Of a stretch of 64,000 bases of DNA, positions 8,674 to 17,998 are shown piece by piece. The position numbers were made by a program, and so were the translations under genes. Under the pieces are notes generated by a model, which was not told where the DNA came from, searched no databases, and saw only the letters and a program-made list of their open reading frames with translations. Numbering within the stretch: position 1 is the stretch's first letter; each line of letters begins with the position of its first letter. Source of the DNA: DASPLX01 sp035627375 (GTDB taxonomy: Bacteria; Pseudomonadota; Gammaproteobacteria; Burkholderiales; Burkholderiaceae_D); NCBI GenBank assembly GCA_035627375.1, contig DASPLX010000091.1, positions 49,005 to 113,004 of the forward strand. Reading direction: 5' to 3'.

Positions 8674-9780
8674 ATGTCCTTTCGCAAAGAACCGCCGCAT
8701 TCGCACAAAGACATCGCCAAGACCGCCGTTGTGCTCGTCAATCTCGGCACGCCGGAGGCGCCCACCGCCGCCGCCGTGCGTCCCTACCTGCGCGAGTTCC
8801 TGTCGGACCCGCGCGTGGTCGAGATCCCGAAAGCGATCTGGTGGTTCATTCTGAACGGCGTCATCCTGCCGTTCCGCGCCGGCAAATCGGCACAGAAATA
8901 CGCTTCGATCTGGACCAAGGACGGCTCCCCCCTGAAGGTCTGGACCGAGAGGCAAGCGGCCCTGTTGCGCGGCTACCTCGGCGAGCGCGGGCATCAGGTG
9001 CAGGTCGCCTATGCCATGCGCTACGGCAAGCCGGCGCTGCCGCAGGTGCTCGATCAATTGAAGGCCGACGGCTGCGATCGCATCCTGATCCTGCCGGCCT
9101 ATCCGCAATATTCCGGTACGACGACGGCTTCGATCTATGACGCCGTGTTCGCCCATTACGCCCGGGTGCGCAATGTGCCTGAATTACGCTTCGTCAAGCA
9201 TTATCACGACGAAGAGGCGTATGTGCTGGCGCTGAAGCGCACGGTGCTGGCCTATTGGGAAGCGAACGGCCGGCCGGACAAGCTGGTCATGAGTTTTCAC
9301 GGCACACCGAAACGGACTCTTCTTCTCGGCGATCCGTATTTTTGCGAATGCCAGAAGACGGGGCGCCTGCTGGCGGCCGAGCTCGGTCTTGCCGAACATC
9401 AATATGCCGTGACTTTCCAATCGCGTTTCGGCAGGGCCGAATGGCTACAGCCTTATACCGCGCCGACCCTGCAGCAACTCGCCAAGGAGGGCGTACGAAG
9501 GGTCGATGTCGTGTGTCCCGGTTTCGTGGCCGATTGCCTGGAAACGCTCGAGGAAATCGCGTTGGAGGGGCGCCAGACATTCCTGACGGCCGGCGGCCAC
9601 GACTTCCACTACATTCCTTGCTTGAACGATTCGCCGGATTGGATGCATGCCCTGGCCGAAATCGCCGAGCAACATATGATCGGTTGGCCGACCATGCTGA
9701 TACCCGCGCTGCGCGAAGAGCAGAGACGTGCCGCTGAGCTTGCCGAAGCGCGCGCCAAACGACTGGGCGCGGAGCAATGA
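8674..9780 (+). CDS. hemH: Ferrochelatase
   Basis: Inserts Fe(II) into protoporphyrin IX, the last step of protoheme synthesis. 368 residues, normal for proteobacteria. Conserved segments are VLVNLGTPEAPT near the N-terminus, the metal/porphyrin-site MSFHGTPKR with the catalytic His, FQSRFGRAEWLQPYT, and CPGFVADCLETLEEI. It starts 32 bases after recN and ends before a short terminator-like hairpin. Confidence 0.97.
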   Translation: MSFRKEPPHSHKDIAKTAVVLVNLGTPEAPTAAAVRPYLREFLSDPRVVEIPKAIWWFILNGVILPFRAGKSAQKYASIWTKDGSPLKVWTERQAALLRGYLGERGHQVQVAYAMRYGKPALPQVLDQLKADGCDRILILPAYPQYSGTTTASIYDAVFAHYARVRNVPELRFVKHYHDEEAYVLALKRTVLAYWEANGRPDKLVMSFHGTPKRTLLLGDPYFCECQKTGRLLAAELGLAEHQYAVTFQSRFGRAEWLQPYTAPTLQQLAKEGVRRVDVVCPGFVADCLETLEEIALEGRQTFLTAGGHDFHYIPCLNDSPDWMHALAEIAEQHMIGWPTMLIPALREEQRRAAELAEARAKRLGAEQ

Positions 9781-9885
9781 ACGGTTGTCGCCGATGAAAT
9801 GATCCGGGCCTCTAGCCATCGAGGGTGGAGCGTGCTTTCCGAAATACACGATCTGTGTCGGCTTCCGCATGGGCCGAAGCGGAAT

Positions 9886-9906
9886 CGGCGAATTTGCCGT
9901 TTTTTA
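9886..9906 (+). terminator. Probable hemH terminator
   Basis: The near-palindrome CGGCGAATTTGCCG is followed directly by a run of six T. The stem is short (4-5 base pairs) but the T-tract is clear. It lies about 105 bases after the hemH stop and overlaps the end of a possible small minus-strand gene. Confidence 0.5.
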
Positions 9907-10020
9907 TTGATAGAATAGCGCGCCCAATCGTTGCAGCGCGACAAGATCGGCGAAACAAAGCCACGTTGCCGTCAGCACAATATAGGCGAGAACAGTGGCG
10001 GAAATGAGCGGGAGTTTCAT
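9904..10020 (-). CDS. Possible 38-residue small membrane protein
   Basis: A short reading frame from ATG (10018-10020) to TAA. The predicted peptide starts MKLPLISATVLAYIVLTATW, forming one hydrophobic helix (residues about 5-25), and ends ALQRLGALFYQ. A GGAG sequence sits 6-7 bases upstream of the ATG, and the frame is set in an otherwise empty interval between hemH and grpE. I recognise no family. It could be a real small inner-membrane protein or a chance frame; conservation in relatives would decide. Confidence 0.35.
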   Translation of the reverse strand: MKLPLISATVLAYIVLTATWLCFADLVALQRLGALFYQ

Positions 10021-10398
10021 GATGGACTCCGAACGATCCTTTCGTGCTCCATCCAGATATATTTGACGGTTCTGTCAATTGCTAGAAAGCGATTGCCGCG
10101 TTGCCGATGCTTGCCAGGGAACAGTCCTGGCCGCGCTCGGCGCCTTGCTCTCGCTTCCGATCAACATGGCATAGCCTCCCAAATCGCCTGGGTGGGCCAC
10201 CAGGACGCCGCCGCCGGCGGATTGCCTTTCGGCGCCTGTCTTTTCATCAGAGTCCATCATCATCCGATCCGTTCGCCTTGCCAATCCGCTGCGGGTAAAT
10301 TCTGTGAAAAAAATGCAAGATTCGGCTGTATCGAAACCGGCCGCCGGCCGGGATAGGCGCCAGGCCATGGAAGGCGGGGATTTCCGTTGCCAATATCC
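10021..10398. other. Non-coding interval upstream of the heat-shock promoter
   Basis: About 380 bases between the possible small gene and the grpE promoter. Open frames here lack a ribosome site and recognisable protein character. I see no RNA gene, repeat or CIRCE operator. Confidence 0.5.
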
Positions 10399-10426
10399 CT
10401 TGAAAAAGTAAGGGATAGCCCCATGT
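10399..10426 (+). promoter_or_regulatory. Sigma-32 (heat-shock) promoter for grpE
   Basis: CTTGAAA at 10399-10405, a 13-base spacer, then CCCCATGT at 10419-10426. This matches the RpoH consensus CTTGAAA-N13-17-CCCCATNT at essentially every conserved position. It lies about 70 bases before the grpE start codon. Confidence 0.88.
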
Positions 10427-10495
10427 ACATGCCCATATCGCGGTTAACGATGCAAGTCATTCATAACTAAGTTATTGATAGTCGGAGACTTTTTG

Positions 10496-11095
10496 ATGCA
10501 GGAACAGGAAAAGATGCAGGATCAGGAACGTCCGGTCCAAGACAATCCGGCCGATCAAGCCGCGCAAGCGGACAAGGCCGCCGAGAACACGGAGCAGACC
10601 GAGGCAAAGATGGCCGAACCGGCCGCCGCGTCCGCCGATGGCGAGGCTTGGGAAGTCAAGCTGGCGGCTGCGGAGGCGCGGGCCGCGGAAATGCAGGATG
10701 CCTTCTTGAGAGCCAAGGCGGAAGCGGAAAACATCCGCCGCCGCGCCCAGGAAGATATATCGAAGGCGCACAAGTTCGCGATCGAGAACTTCGCGGAATC
10801 GATGGTGCCGGTGAAGGACAGCCTGGAAATGGCGCTGAAACTGGAAACGCCGTCGGTCGAAGCGCTGAAGGAAGGCGTCGAAATGACGCTCAAGCAGCTC
10901 AATTCCGCGTTCGAGAAAAGCCGCCTGCTTGAAATCAACCCGCAGCCGGGCGAAAAGATGGATCCGATGAAGCACCAGGCGATTTCGATGGTGCCGGCCG
11001 ATCAAGCGGCCAACACGATCGTCAGCGTGCTGCAGAAGGGTTACATGATTTCCGATCGCCTGCTGCGCCCCGCGCTCGTGACGGTCGCGCAATAG
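10496..11095 (+). CDS. grpE: Nucleotide exchange factor GrpE
   Basis: Releases ADP from DnaK in the chaperone cycle. About 199 residues from ATG 10496, chosen because GGAGA lies 8 bases upstream; an upstream in-frame start at 10475 is less likely. The N-terminus is a low-complexity acidic/Gln-rich region with coiled-coil character. The GrpE core includes KAEAENIRRRAQEDISKA, and the C-terminal beta domain includes the ending GYMISDRLLRPALVTVA. First gene of grpE-dnaK-dnaJ. Confidence 0.96.
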   Translation: MQEQEKMQDQERPVQDNPADQAAQADKAAENTEQTEAKMAEPAAASADGEAWEVKLAAAEARAAEMQDAFLRAKAEAENIRRRAQEDISKAHKFAIENFAESMVPVKDSLEMALKLETPSVEALKEGVEMTLKQLNSAFEKSRLLEINPQPGEKMDPMKHQAISMVPADQAANTIVSVLQKGYMISDRLLRPALVTVAQ

Positions 11096-11127
11096 CCGCC
11101 GCCCGCGGGGATTTTGCAGAAAAGGCG

Positions 11128-11155
11128 CTTGAAAGCGATACCTTATTCCACATAT
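11128..11155 (+). promoter_or_regulatory. Second sigma-32-type promoter, directly upstream of dnaK
   Basis: CTTGAAA at 11128-11134, a 13-base spacer, then CCACATAT at 11148-11155, which is one base off the -10 consensus CCCCATNT. It sits 45 bases before the dnaK ATG and after the grpE stop, so dnaK may have its own heat-shock start in addition to read-through from grpE. Confidence 0.78.
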
Positions 11156-11200
11156 TCGAGTTATCCGAGTTACTAAACCAATTATTCAAGGGGTACAAAC

Positions 11201-13165
<1,965 letters not shown>

Positions 13166-13212
13166 AATCATGCTTTGCCCGGCGGCCGCGTCGATTCGCG
13201 GCCGTCGGGAGT

Positions 13213-13250
13213 CGCCGAGCCGGGCGCCAGCCGCGCGGCTCGGCGTTTTC
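13213..13250 (+). terminator. Terminator-like hairpin between dnaK and dnaJ
   Basis: A 10-base-pair perfect stem, CGCCGAGCCG (13213-13222) with CGGCTCGGCG (13236-13245), followed by TTTTC. The T-tract is short. It may partially attenuate transcription or stabilise the 3' end of dnaK mRNA, giving more DnaK than DnaJ. Confidence 0.55.
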
Positions 13251-13283
13251 GCTTGGAAGACATAACCCGTAGGTGCCGACAAG

Positions 13284-14411
13284 ATGGCGAAACGTGATTA
13301 TTACGAAGTACTCGGCGTAGCGAAGAACGCCTCGGAAGACGAGATCAAGAAGGCGTATCGCAAGCTCGCTATGAAATATCATCCGGACCGCAATCCGGAC
13401 AGCAAGAACGCGGAAGAAAAATTCAAGGAAGCCAAAGAGGCTTACGAGATGCTTTCCGACGCCCAGAAACGCGACGCCTATGATCGCTATGGCCATGCCG
13501 GCGTCGATCCGAACATGGGCGGCGCCGGCGGCTTCGGCGCAGGCGCGGGCGGTTTCGGCGACGCTTTCTCCGACATCTTCGGCGACATTTTCGGCGGCGC
13601 CCGCGGCCGGTCGAGCGGACCGCAAGTCTACCGCGGCGCCGATCTGCGCTATAACCTCGAGATCTCGCTGGAGCAGGCGGCGCACGGTTTCGACACCACG
13701 ATCCGCGTGCCGTCGTGGGACGAATGCGATACCTGCCACGGCTCAGGAGCCAAGCCGGGCACCTCGCCGACCACCTGCACCACTTGCCACGGGCAGGGCA
13801 CGGTGCGCATGCAGCAAGGCTTCTTCAGCATCCAGCAGACTTGCCACAAGTGCCATGGCACCGGCAAGATCATTCCGACGCCATGCCCGTCCTGCGGCGG
13901 TGCCGGGCGCATCAAGCGCAACAAGACGCTCGAGGTCAAGATCCCGGCCGGCATCGACGATGGCATGCGTATCCGCTCGTCCGGCAACGGCGAGCCGGGC
14001 ATGAACGGCGGCCCGCCGGGCGACTTGTATGTCGAGATCCATATCAAGCAGCACGAGGTGTTCCAGCGCGACGGCGACGATCTGCATTGCGAAGTGCCGA
14101 TCTCGTTCGCCAAGGCGGCGCTCGGCGGCGAAGTCGAGGTGCCGACCCTGAACGGCAAGGCAACGTTCGCGCTGCCGGAAGGAACGCAATCGGGCAAGAC
14201 TTTCCGCTTGCGCGGCAAGGGCATCAAAGGCCTGCGTTCCGGTTATGCCGGCGACCTGTTCTGTCATGTGACCGTCGAAACGCCGGTCAAGCTGACCGAG
14301 AAACAAAAGGATTTGCTGCGCGAATTCGAAAAGCTGACCGTCGAGGGCGGATCGAAACATAGTCCGCAATCGAAATCATGGAAAGACAAGGTCAAGGAAT
14401 TCTTCGAGTAA
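13284..14411 (+). CDS. dnaJ: Chaperone protein DnaJ (Hsp40)
   Basis: Co-chaperone that delivers clients to DnaK and stimulates its ATPase. 375 residues. J domain with HPD at residues 33-35, then a Gly/Phe-rich linker. Four zinc-finger repeats CxxCxGxG follow (CDTCHGSG, CTTCHGQG, CHKCHGTG, CPSCGGAG; residues about 148-211), then the C-terminal peptide-binding domains. Full-length type I DnaJ, third gene of the heat-shock operon, followed by a strong terminator. Confidence 0.98.
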   Translation: MAKRDYYEVLGVAKNASEDEIKKAYRKLAMKYHPDRNPDSKNAEEKFKEAKEAYEMLSDAQKRDAYDRYGHAGVDPNMGGAGGFGAGAGGFGDAFSDIFGDIFGGARGRSSGPQVYRGADLRYNLEISLEQAAHGFDTTIRVPSWDECDTCHGSGAKPGTSPTTCTTCHGQGTVRMQQGFFSIQQTCHKCHGTGKIIPTPCPSCGGAGRIKRNKTLEVKIPAGIDDGMRIRSSGNGEPGMNGGPPGDLYVEIHIKQHEVFQRDGDDLHCEVPISFAKAALGGEVEVPTLNGKATFALPEGTQSGKTFRLRGKGIKGLRSGYAGDLFCHVTVETPVKLTEKQKDLLREFEKLTVEGGSKHSPQSKSWKDKVKEFFE

Positions 14412-14432
14412 ACGCAAAGCAAGAACATCGCA

Positions 14433-14468
14433 AACCGCCGTATCCTTCGGGAACGGCGGTTTTTTTTT
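14433..14468 (+). terminator. Intrinsic terminator of the grpE-dnaK-dnaJ operon
   Basis: AACCGCCGT pairs with ACGGCGGTT around a short loop, followed by a run of nine T. It starts 21 bases after the dnaJ stop. Confidence 0.9.
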
Positions 14469-14597
14469 ACGTAAGTCGTTGTTATTCTGGAACTTTTTAG
14501 GCTTGCGCGGTTGCCGCGTTTTCTCTATGCTGATGAGCACATAATAAAACGCTCGTTCACTTTTCTTGAGAGCAACCCCTTATCGAATGGAGACTGT

Positions 14598-15215
14598 ATG
14601 AAACGCTTGGCCCATGCTTTCCGTAGTTTGATGGTCGTCGTCCTGGTGACGGCTCTTCCCGCCTTCGCGGCTGTCGACGTCGGCGGTGGCGTCAAATTCG
14701 ACGACACGGCGCGCGTCGCCAACCACGAGTTGAAATTGAACGGCGCCGGCATCCGGCACAAGGTCATCTTCAAGGTCTATGCCGCCGGCCTGTATTTGCA
14801 AGACAAGAAAACCACGGTGCCCGATGTGCTGGCGTTGCAAGGCCCCAAGCGCGTGAGCATCGTGATGATGCGCGATTTGTCCAGCGAAGAATTCGGCCGC
14901 GCCTTCCTGACCGCGATCAATCAGAACATCGACAAGGCCGAAAAGGCCAAGCTGGTGAACCAATTGCTGAAATTCGGCGAGTTGTTCGCGTCCGTCCCCG
15001 AGCTGAAGAAGGGAGACGTGCTCACGACCGACTGGGTGCCGAATACCGGAACAATCATGCAGATCAACGGCAAGAAGATGGGCGAGCCCTTCCCGGATGT
15101 GGCGTTTTACAATGCGCTGCTGAAGATCTGGCTCGGCGACAAGCCCGTGGATGCCACCCTGAAGCGCGCATTATTAGGTGAGAAGACGGAAGAAGGACGA
15201 AAGAACGAGAATTGA
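14598..15215 (+). CDS. Exported chalcone isomerase-like domain protein
   Basis: About 205 residues from ATG 14598, preceded by GGAG at about 8 bases; an upstream start at 14511 would bury the signal peptide. The N-terminus MKRLAHAFRSLMVVVLVTALPAFA is a Sec signal peptide. The mature part (VDVGGGVKFDDT, then GIRHKVIFKVYAAGLYL, MMRDLSSEEFGRAF) matches the bacterial chalcone-isomerase-like fold. In bacteria this fold is usually non-catalytic and may bind fatty acids or other ligands in the periplasm. It is monocistronic between two terminators. Precise function unknown. Confidence 0.85.
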   Translation: MKRLAHAFRSLMVVVLVTALPAFAAVDVGGGVKFDDTARVANHELKLNGAGIRHKVIFKVYAAGLYLQDKKTTVPDVLALQGPKRVSIVMMRDLSSEEFGRAFLTAINQNIDKAEKAKLVNQLLKFGELFASVPELKKGDVLTTDWVPNTGTIMQINGKKMGEPFPDVAFYNALLKIWLGDKPVDATLKRALLGEKTEEGRKNEN

Positions 15216-15233
15216 TGCGCATAGGAAAATAAT

Positions 15234-15263
15234 AAAGGAGCGGAAATCCCGCTCCTTTTTTTT
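15234..15263 (+). terminator. Intrinsic terminator
   Basis: GGAGCGG pairs with CCGCTCC around a short A-rich loop, followed by a run of eight T. It closes the chalcone isomerase-like gene. Confidence 0.88.
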
Positions 15264-15352
15264 GTGCTGAATTTTTTGCGATGCAGCAAGTCTTCCACGA
15301 GTGAATGGCTTTTCTATACAATCGCCACAACGAAACAAGGAAGGCAAACGAC

Positions 15353-16021
15353 ATGATGGATGAAAAGCAACAGACCCTCGAAGAACTGTTTAAAAAAAAT
15401 CGCGCCTGGGCCGCCTCGATGGAGGCGAAGGACCCGGGCTTCTTCAAGAAACTCGCCGCTCAGCAGGCGCCGGAGTATCTGTGGATCGGCTGTTCGGACA
15501 GCCGCGTTCCAGCCAATGAAATCGTCAACCTGATGCCGGGCGAGTTATTCGTCCACCGCAATATCGCCAACGTCGTCGTCCATACCGACCTCAACTGCCT
15601 GGCGGTGCTGCAATTCGCGATCGACGTCCTCGGCGTCAAGCACGTGATCGTCACCGGCCATTACGGTTGCTCGGGCGTGCATGCCGCGATGACCGGACGC
15701 CGCGTCGGCCTGGCCGACAACTGGCTGCGCCATGTCCAGGACGTGCATCAGAAGCATGAACGCTATCTGGGCGACGTGCTGGCCGAACGCGAGAGATTTG
15801 ACCGGCTGTGCGAACTGAACGTGATTGAACAAGTGGCCAACATCTGCCAGACGACGATCGTGCAAGATGCCTGGGAGCGCGGCCAGGAATTGACGGTCCA
15901 CAGCTGGATCTACGGCTTGAAGGACGGCCTGTTGCGCGATCTCGGCGTGACCGTCTCCGCGCAGAGCGAATTGGCGCCGAAGCTCAAGGCGAGCTTCGCG
16001 CGCTATGAATCGCAAGACTGA
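15353..16021 (+). CDS. can: Beta-class carbonic anhydrase
   Basis: Interconverts CO2 and bicarbonate, supplying bicarbonate for carboxylases at ambient CO2. About 222 residues from ATG 15353 (SD AAGGAAGG about 8 bases upstream). Zinc ligands and catalytic dyad are visible: C47 with D49 and R51 in the CSDSRVP motif, and H103/C106 in TGHYGCSGV. Closest in character to the E. coli Can type. Convergent with panB. Confidence 0.96.
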   Translation: MMDEKQQTLEELFKKNRAWAASMEAKDPGFFKKLAAQQAPEYLWIGCSDSRVPANEIVNLMPGELFVHRNIANVVVHTDLNCLAVLQFAIDVLGVKHVIVTGHYGCSGVHAAMTGRRVGLADNWLRHVQDVHQKHERYLGDVLAERERFDRLCELNVIEQVANICQTTIVQDAWERGQELTVHSWIYGLKDGLLRDLGVTVSAQSELAPKLKASFARYESQD

Positions 16022-16108
16022 GCGCAATTAGGGGCACGCCTTGCTCGACTTGGCGCCCCTTCCGTCCTACGAAACCATCTCGAGGATCTACAAAGCTCCC
16101 CGAACCGA

Positions 16109-16939
16109 TCAGAAGCAGTGTTCCAGGCCGGGGAAGGATTTGTCCTTCACGGCTGCGATATAGGCGCGCACCGCGCCCTCGATGCTGCTCTGGCCTTCCA
16201 TGAAATTCTTCACGAAGCGCGCCTTGCGGCCGGGGAAGACGCCGAGCATGTCGTGCATCACCAGCACTTGTCCCGAGCAATCGGGGCCGGCGCCGATGCC
16301 GATGGTTGGAATCGTCAGCATGTCGGTCACTTCCTTGCCCAGCCCGCTCGGAATCGCTTCCAGCACGATGATGGCCGCGCCGGCCGCCTGCAAGGCGATA
16401 GCGTCGTTCTTCAACTGGTCGGCGCCGGCGGTCGTCTTGCCCTGCACCTTGTAGCCGCCGAGCTGGTGCACCGATTGCGGCGTCAGGCCGACGTGGGCGC
16501 ACACCGGGATGGCGCGTTCCGTCAGGAAGCGAACGGTCTCGCACAGCCATTCGCCGCCTTCTATCTTCACCATCTGGGCGCCGGCCTGCATCAGTTTCAC
16601 GGCATTGTCGAACGCGGACTGCGGGGTGGCGTAGGTGCCGAACGGCATGTCCGCGATCAGAAGCGCGGTCTGGTTGCCGCGCGCCACGCTCGCCGTGTGA
16701 TAGGCGACGTCGGCTAGCGTGACCGGCAGGGTCGAGTGGTGGCCCTGGCACACCATGCCGAGCGAATCGCCGACCAGCAGGACGTCGACGCCGCAGCGGT
16801 CCATCAGCGCGGCGAAGCTGGCGTCGTAGCAGGTCAGCATCGTGATTTTTTCACCGGCCTGGCGCAGCGCGGTCAGCGACGGCACGGTGACAGCCTTGCT
16901 GCGCGCGCCTTGGTCGGATTCTTGGAGGTATGCGGCCAT
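16109..16939 (-). CDS. panB: 3-methyl-2-oxobutanoate hydroxymethyltransferase
   Basis: First committed step of pantothenate/CoA synthesis: transfers a hydroxymethyl group from 5,10-methylene-THF to ketoisovalerate. 276 residues. Motifs include MLTCYDASFAALMD, VGDSLGMV (metal site), AHVGLTPQSVHQLGGYKVQG and IPTIGIGAGPDCSGQVLV. Downstream of pcnB and folK on the same strand, a usual Burkholderiales grouping, here separated from folK by a DMT-family gene, a repeat end and a possible gene remnant. panC is not in the window. Confidence 0.97.
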   Translation of the reverse strand: MAAYLQESDQGARSKAVTVPSLTALRQAGEKITMLTCYDASFAALMDRCGVDVLLVGDSLGMVCQGHHSTLPVTLADVAYHTASVARGNQTALLIADMPFGTYATPQSAFDNAVKLMQAGAQMVKIEGGEWLCETVRFLTERAIPVCAHVGLTPQSVHQLGGYKVQGKTTAGADQLKNDAIALQAAGAAIIVLEAIPSGLGKEVTDMLTIPTIGIGAGPDCSGQVLVMHDMLGVFPGRKARFVKNFMEGQSSIEGAVRAYIAAVKDKSFPGLEHCF

Positions 16940-16966
16940 TTTGATTCTCCACGGCTCTAAGGCCTG

Positions 16967-17101
16967 TCATCGATGGCCGTCGCGCGCAGGCGCTTGTGGC
17001 GCAGGCCGCGACGGGCGGAAATCTTCTGCCGGATAGCGAAGAAGCTCGTAATGATAAAAGAAACGGTCGCGCCTTGCCGGGCAGTAGAGGAAACCTTCGG
17101 T
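16967..17101 (-). pseudogene. Possible truncated gene remnant next to the repeat
   Basis: Between the repeat end at 17102 and panB, the minus strand carries an open stretch of about 45 codons with protein-like composition (RRDRFFYHYELLRYPAEDF), ending in TGA. It has no start codon of its own; the frame runs straight out of the repeat. This may be the C-terminal tail of a gene cut by insertion or deletion at the repeat. I do not recognise the family, and chance coding character is possible. Confidence 0.3.
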
Positions 17102-17133
17102 TAGAGGCTGTTTGAGTTCATAACAGCCTCTAG
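17102..17133. repeat. Solo end of the MITE-like element
   Basis: TAGAGGCTGTT and AACAGCCTCTAG flank 9 bases, TGAGTTCAT. The run GTTTGAGTTCATAACAGCC is identical to the right end of the complete element at 5906-5935. Only one end is present, folded on itself by an 11-base inverted repeat. The stop codon of the minus-strand DMT gene (17130-17132) lies inside its last bases, so insertion or deletion here set that gene's 3' end. Confidence 0.7.
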
Positions 17134-17477
17134 CTCCTGAAGATGAAATACACCGCGCCCACCAGGCACAGCGCCGCCCAGACATAATCGAGCTTGAACG
17201 GTTGGTGCATGTAGAACATGGCGAACGGCACGAATACGGTCAGCGTGATCGCTTCCTGCAGGATCTTCAGTTGGGCCAGGCTCAGTTCGGTATAGCCGAT
17301 GCGGTTGGCCGGCACCTGCAGCAGGTATTCGAACAGGGCGATGGTCCAGCTGACGAGGGCGGCGATCCACCACGGTTTGGCGGCCAGGTTCTTGAGGTGG
17401 CCGTACCAGGCGACGGTCATGAACACGTTCGACAGCACAAGCAAGCCGACGGTCTGGGCAAGGACGGGTAGTTGCAC
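17130..17477 (-). CDS. DMT-superfamily small membrane protein (DUF486)
   Basis: About 115 residues if started at GTG 17475-17477, the usual length of this family; a TTG overlapping the folK stop (17522) would add 15 residues. Four hydrophobic helices are visible: around VGLLVLSNVFMTVAWYG, WWIAALVSWTIALFEYLLQV, AITLTVFVPFAMFYM and DYVWAALCLVGAVYFIF. The motif FMTVAWYGHLK near the N-terminus is characteristic of DUF486. Presumed four-helix transporter-like protein with unknown substrate. Its stop codon is supplied by the adjacent repeat, so its natural last residues may be altered. Confidence 0.82.
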   Translation of the reverse strand: MQLPVLAQTVGLLVLSNVFMTVAWYGHLKNLAAKPWWIAALVSWTIALFEYLLQVPANRIGYTELSLAQLKILQEAITLTVFVPFAMFYMHQPFKLDYVWAALCLVGAVYFIFRS

Positions 17478-17518
17478 GATATGGCGTCTCGATGAGGCGG
17501 GGGAAGGATGCGGGCCGC

Positions 17519-17998
17519 TCAACCAGCGATCTTATCGATCGCCTGCCCGGCGACGGCGGGCACGAAGGCATGGGCGGCGCCGTGCCCCGGAATCGACAGG
17601 AACGGGTCGATCTGCAGCAGCGGAATCAGGACGAATGCGCGTTGCGTCATGCGCGGATGCGGAACCGTCAGTTGCGCGCTGTCGATCCGCTGCGCGCCGT
17701 ATAGCAGCAGGTCGAGATCGAGCGTGCGCGGCGCATTGCGATAGGGTCGCTCGCGGCCGGCGTCTTGCTCGAGTTTTTGCAGCTGGGCGAGCAAGTCATG
17801 CGGCGGCAACCCGGTTTCGATGCGCGCCACCGCGTTGATGTAGTCGTCGCCGCCGGCATCGACCGGCGCCGTGCGGAACAGGCTCGATTGTCCTGAAAGG
17901 CGCGTCGACGGCAGGCCGCCGATGGCACGGATCGCAGCCGTTACCGTGGCGCGAGCGTCGCCGAGATTGGCGCCGATGCCGATGTAGGCGGTGATCAT
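17519..17998 (-). CDS. folK: 6-hydroxymethyl-7,8-dihydropterin pyrophosphokinase
   Basis: Transfers pyrophosphate from ATP to 6-hydroxymethyl-7,8-dihydropterin in folate synthesis. 159 residues, typical. Starts ITAYIGIGANLGD; signature PRTLDLDLLLYG carries the Mg-binding Asp residues; VPHPRMTQRAFVLIPL follows. The ATG overlaps the pcnB stop in an ATGA, indicating translational coupling. Confidence 0.96.
   Translation of the reverse strand: MITAYIGIGANLGDARATVTAAIRAIGGLPSTRLSGQSSLFRTAPVDAGGDDYINAVARIETGLPPHDLLAQLQKLEQDAGRERPYRNAPRTLDLDLLLYGAQRIDSAQLTVPHPRMTQRAFVLIPLLQIDPFLSIPGHGAAHAFVPAVAGQAIDKIAG

Noticed and set aside
10075..10368. Minus-strand frame of 97 codons before grpE
   Set aside because: No ribosome site, no hydrophobic or family pattern, and composition like a random high-GC frame.
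10021..11200. CIRCE operator near grpE/dnaK
   Set aside because: No TTAGCACTC-N9-GAGTGCTAA or close variant was found, although hrcA is nearby.
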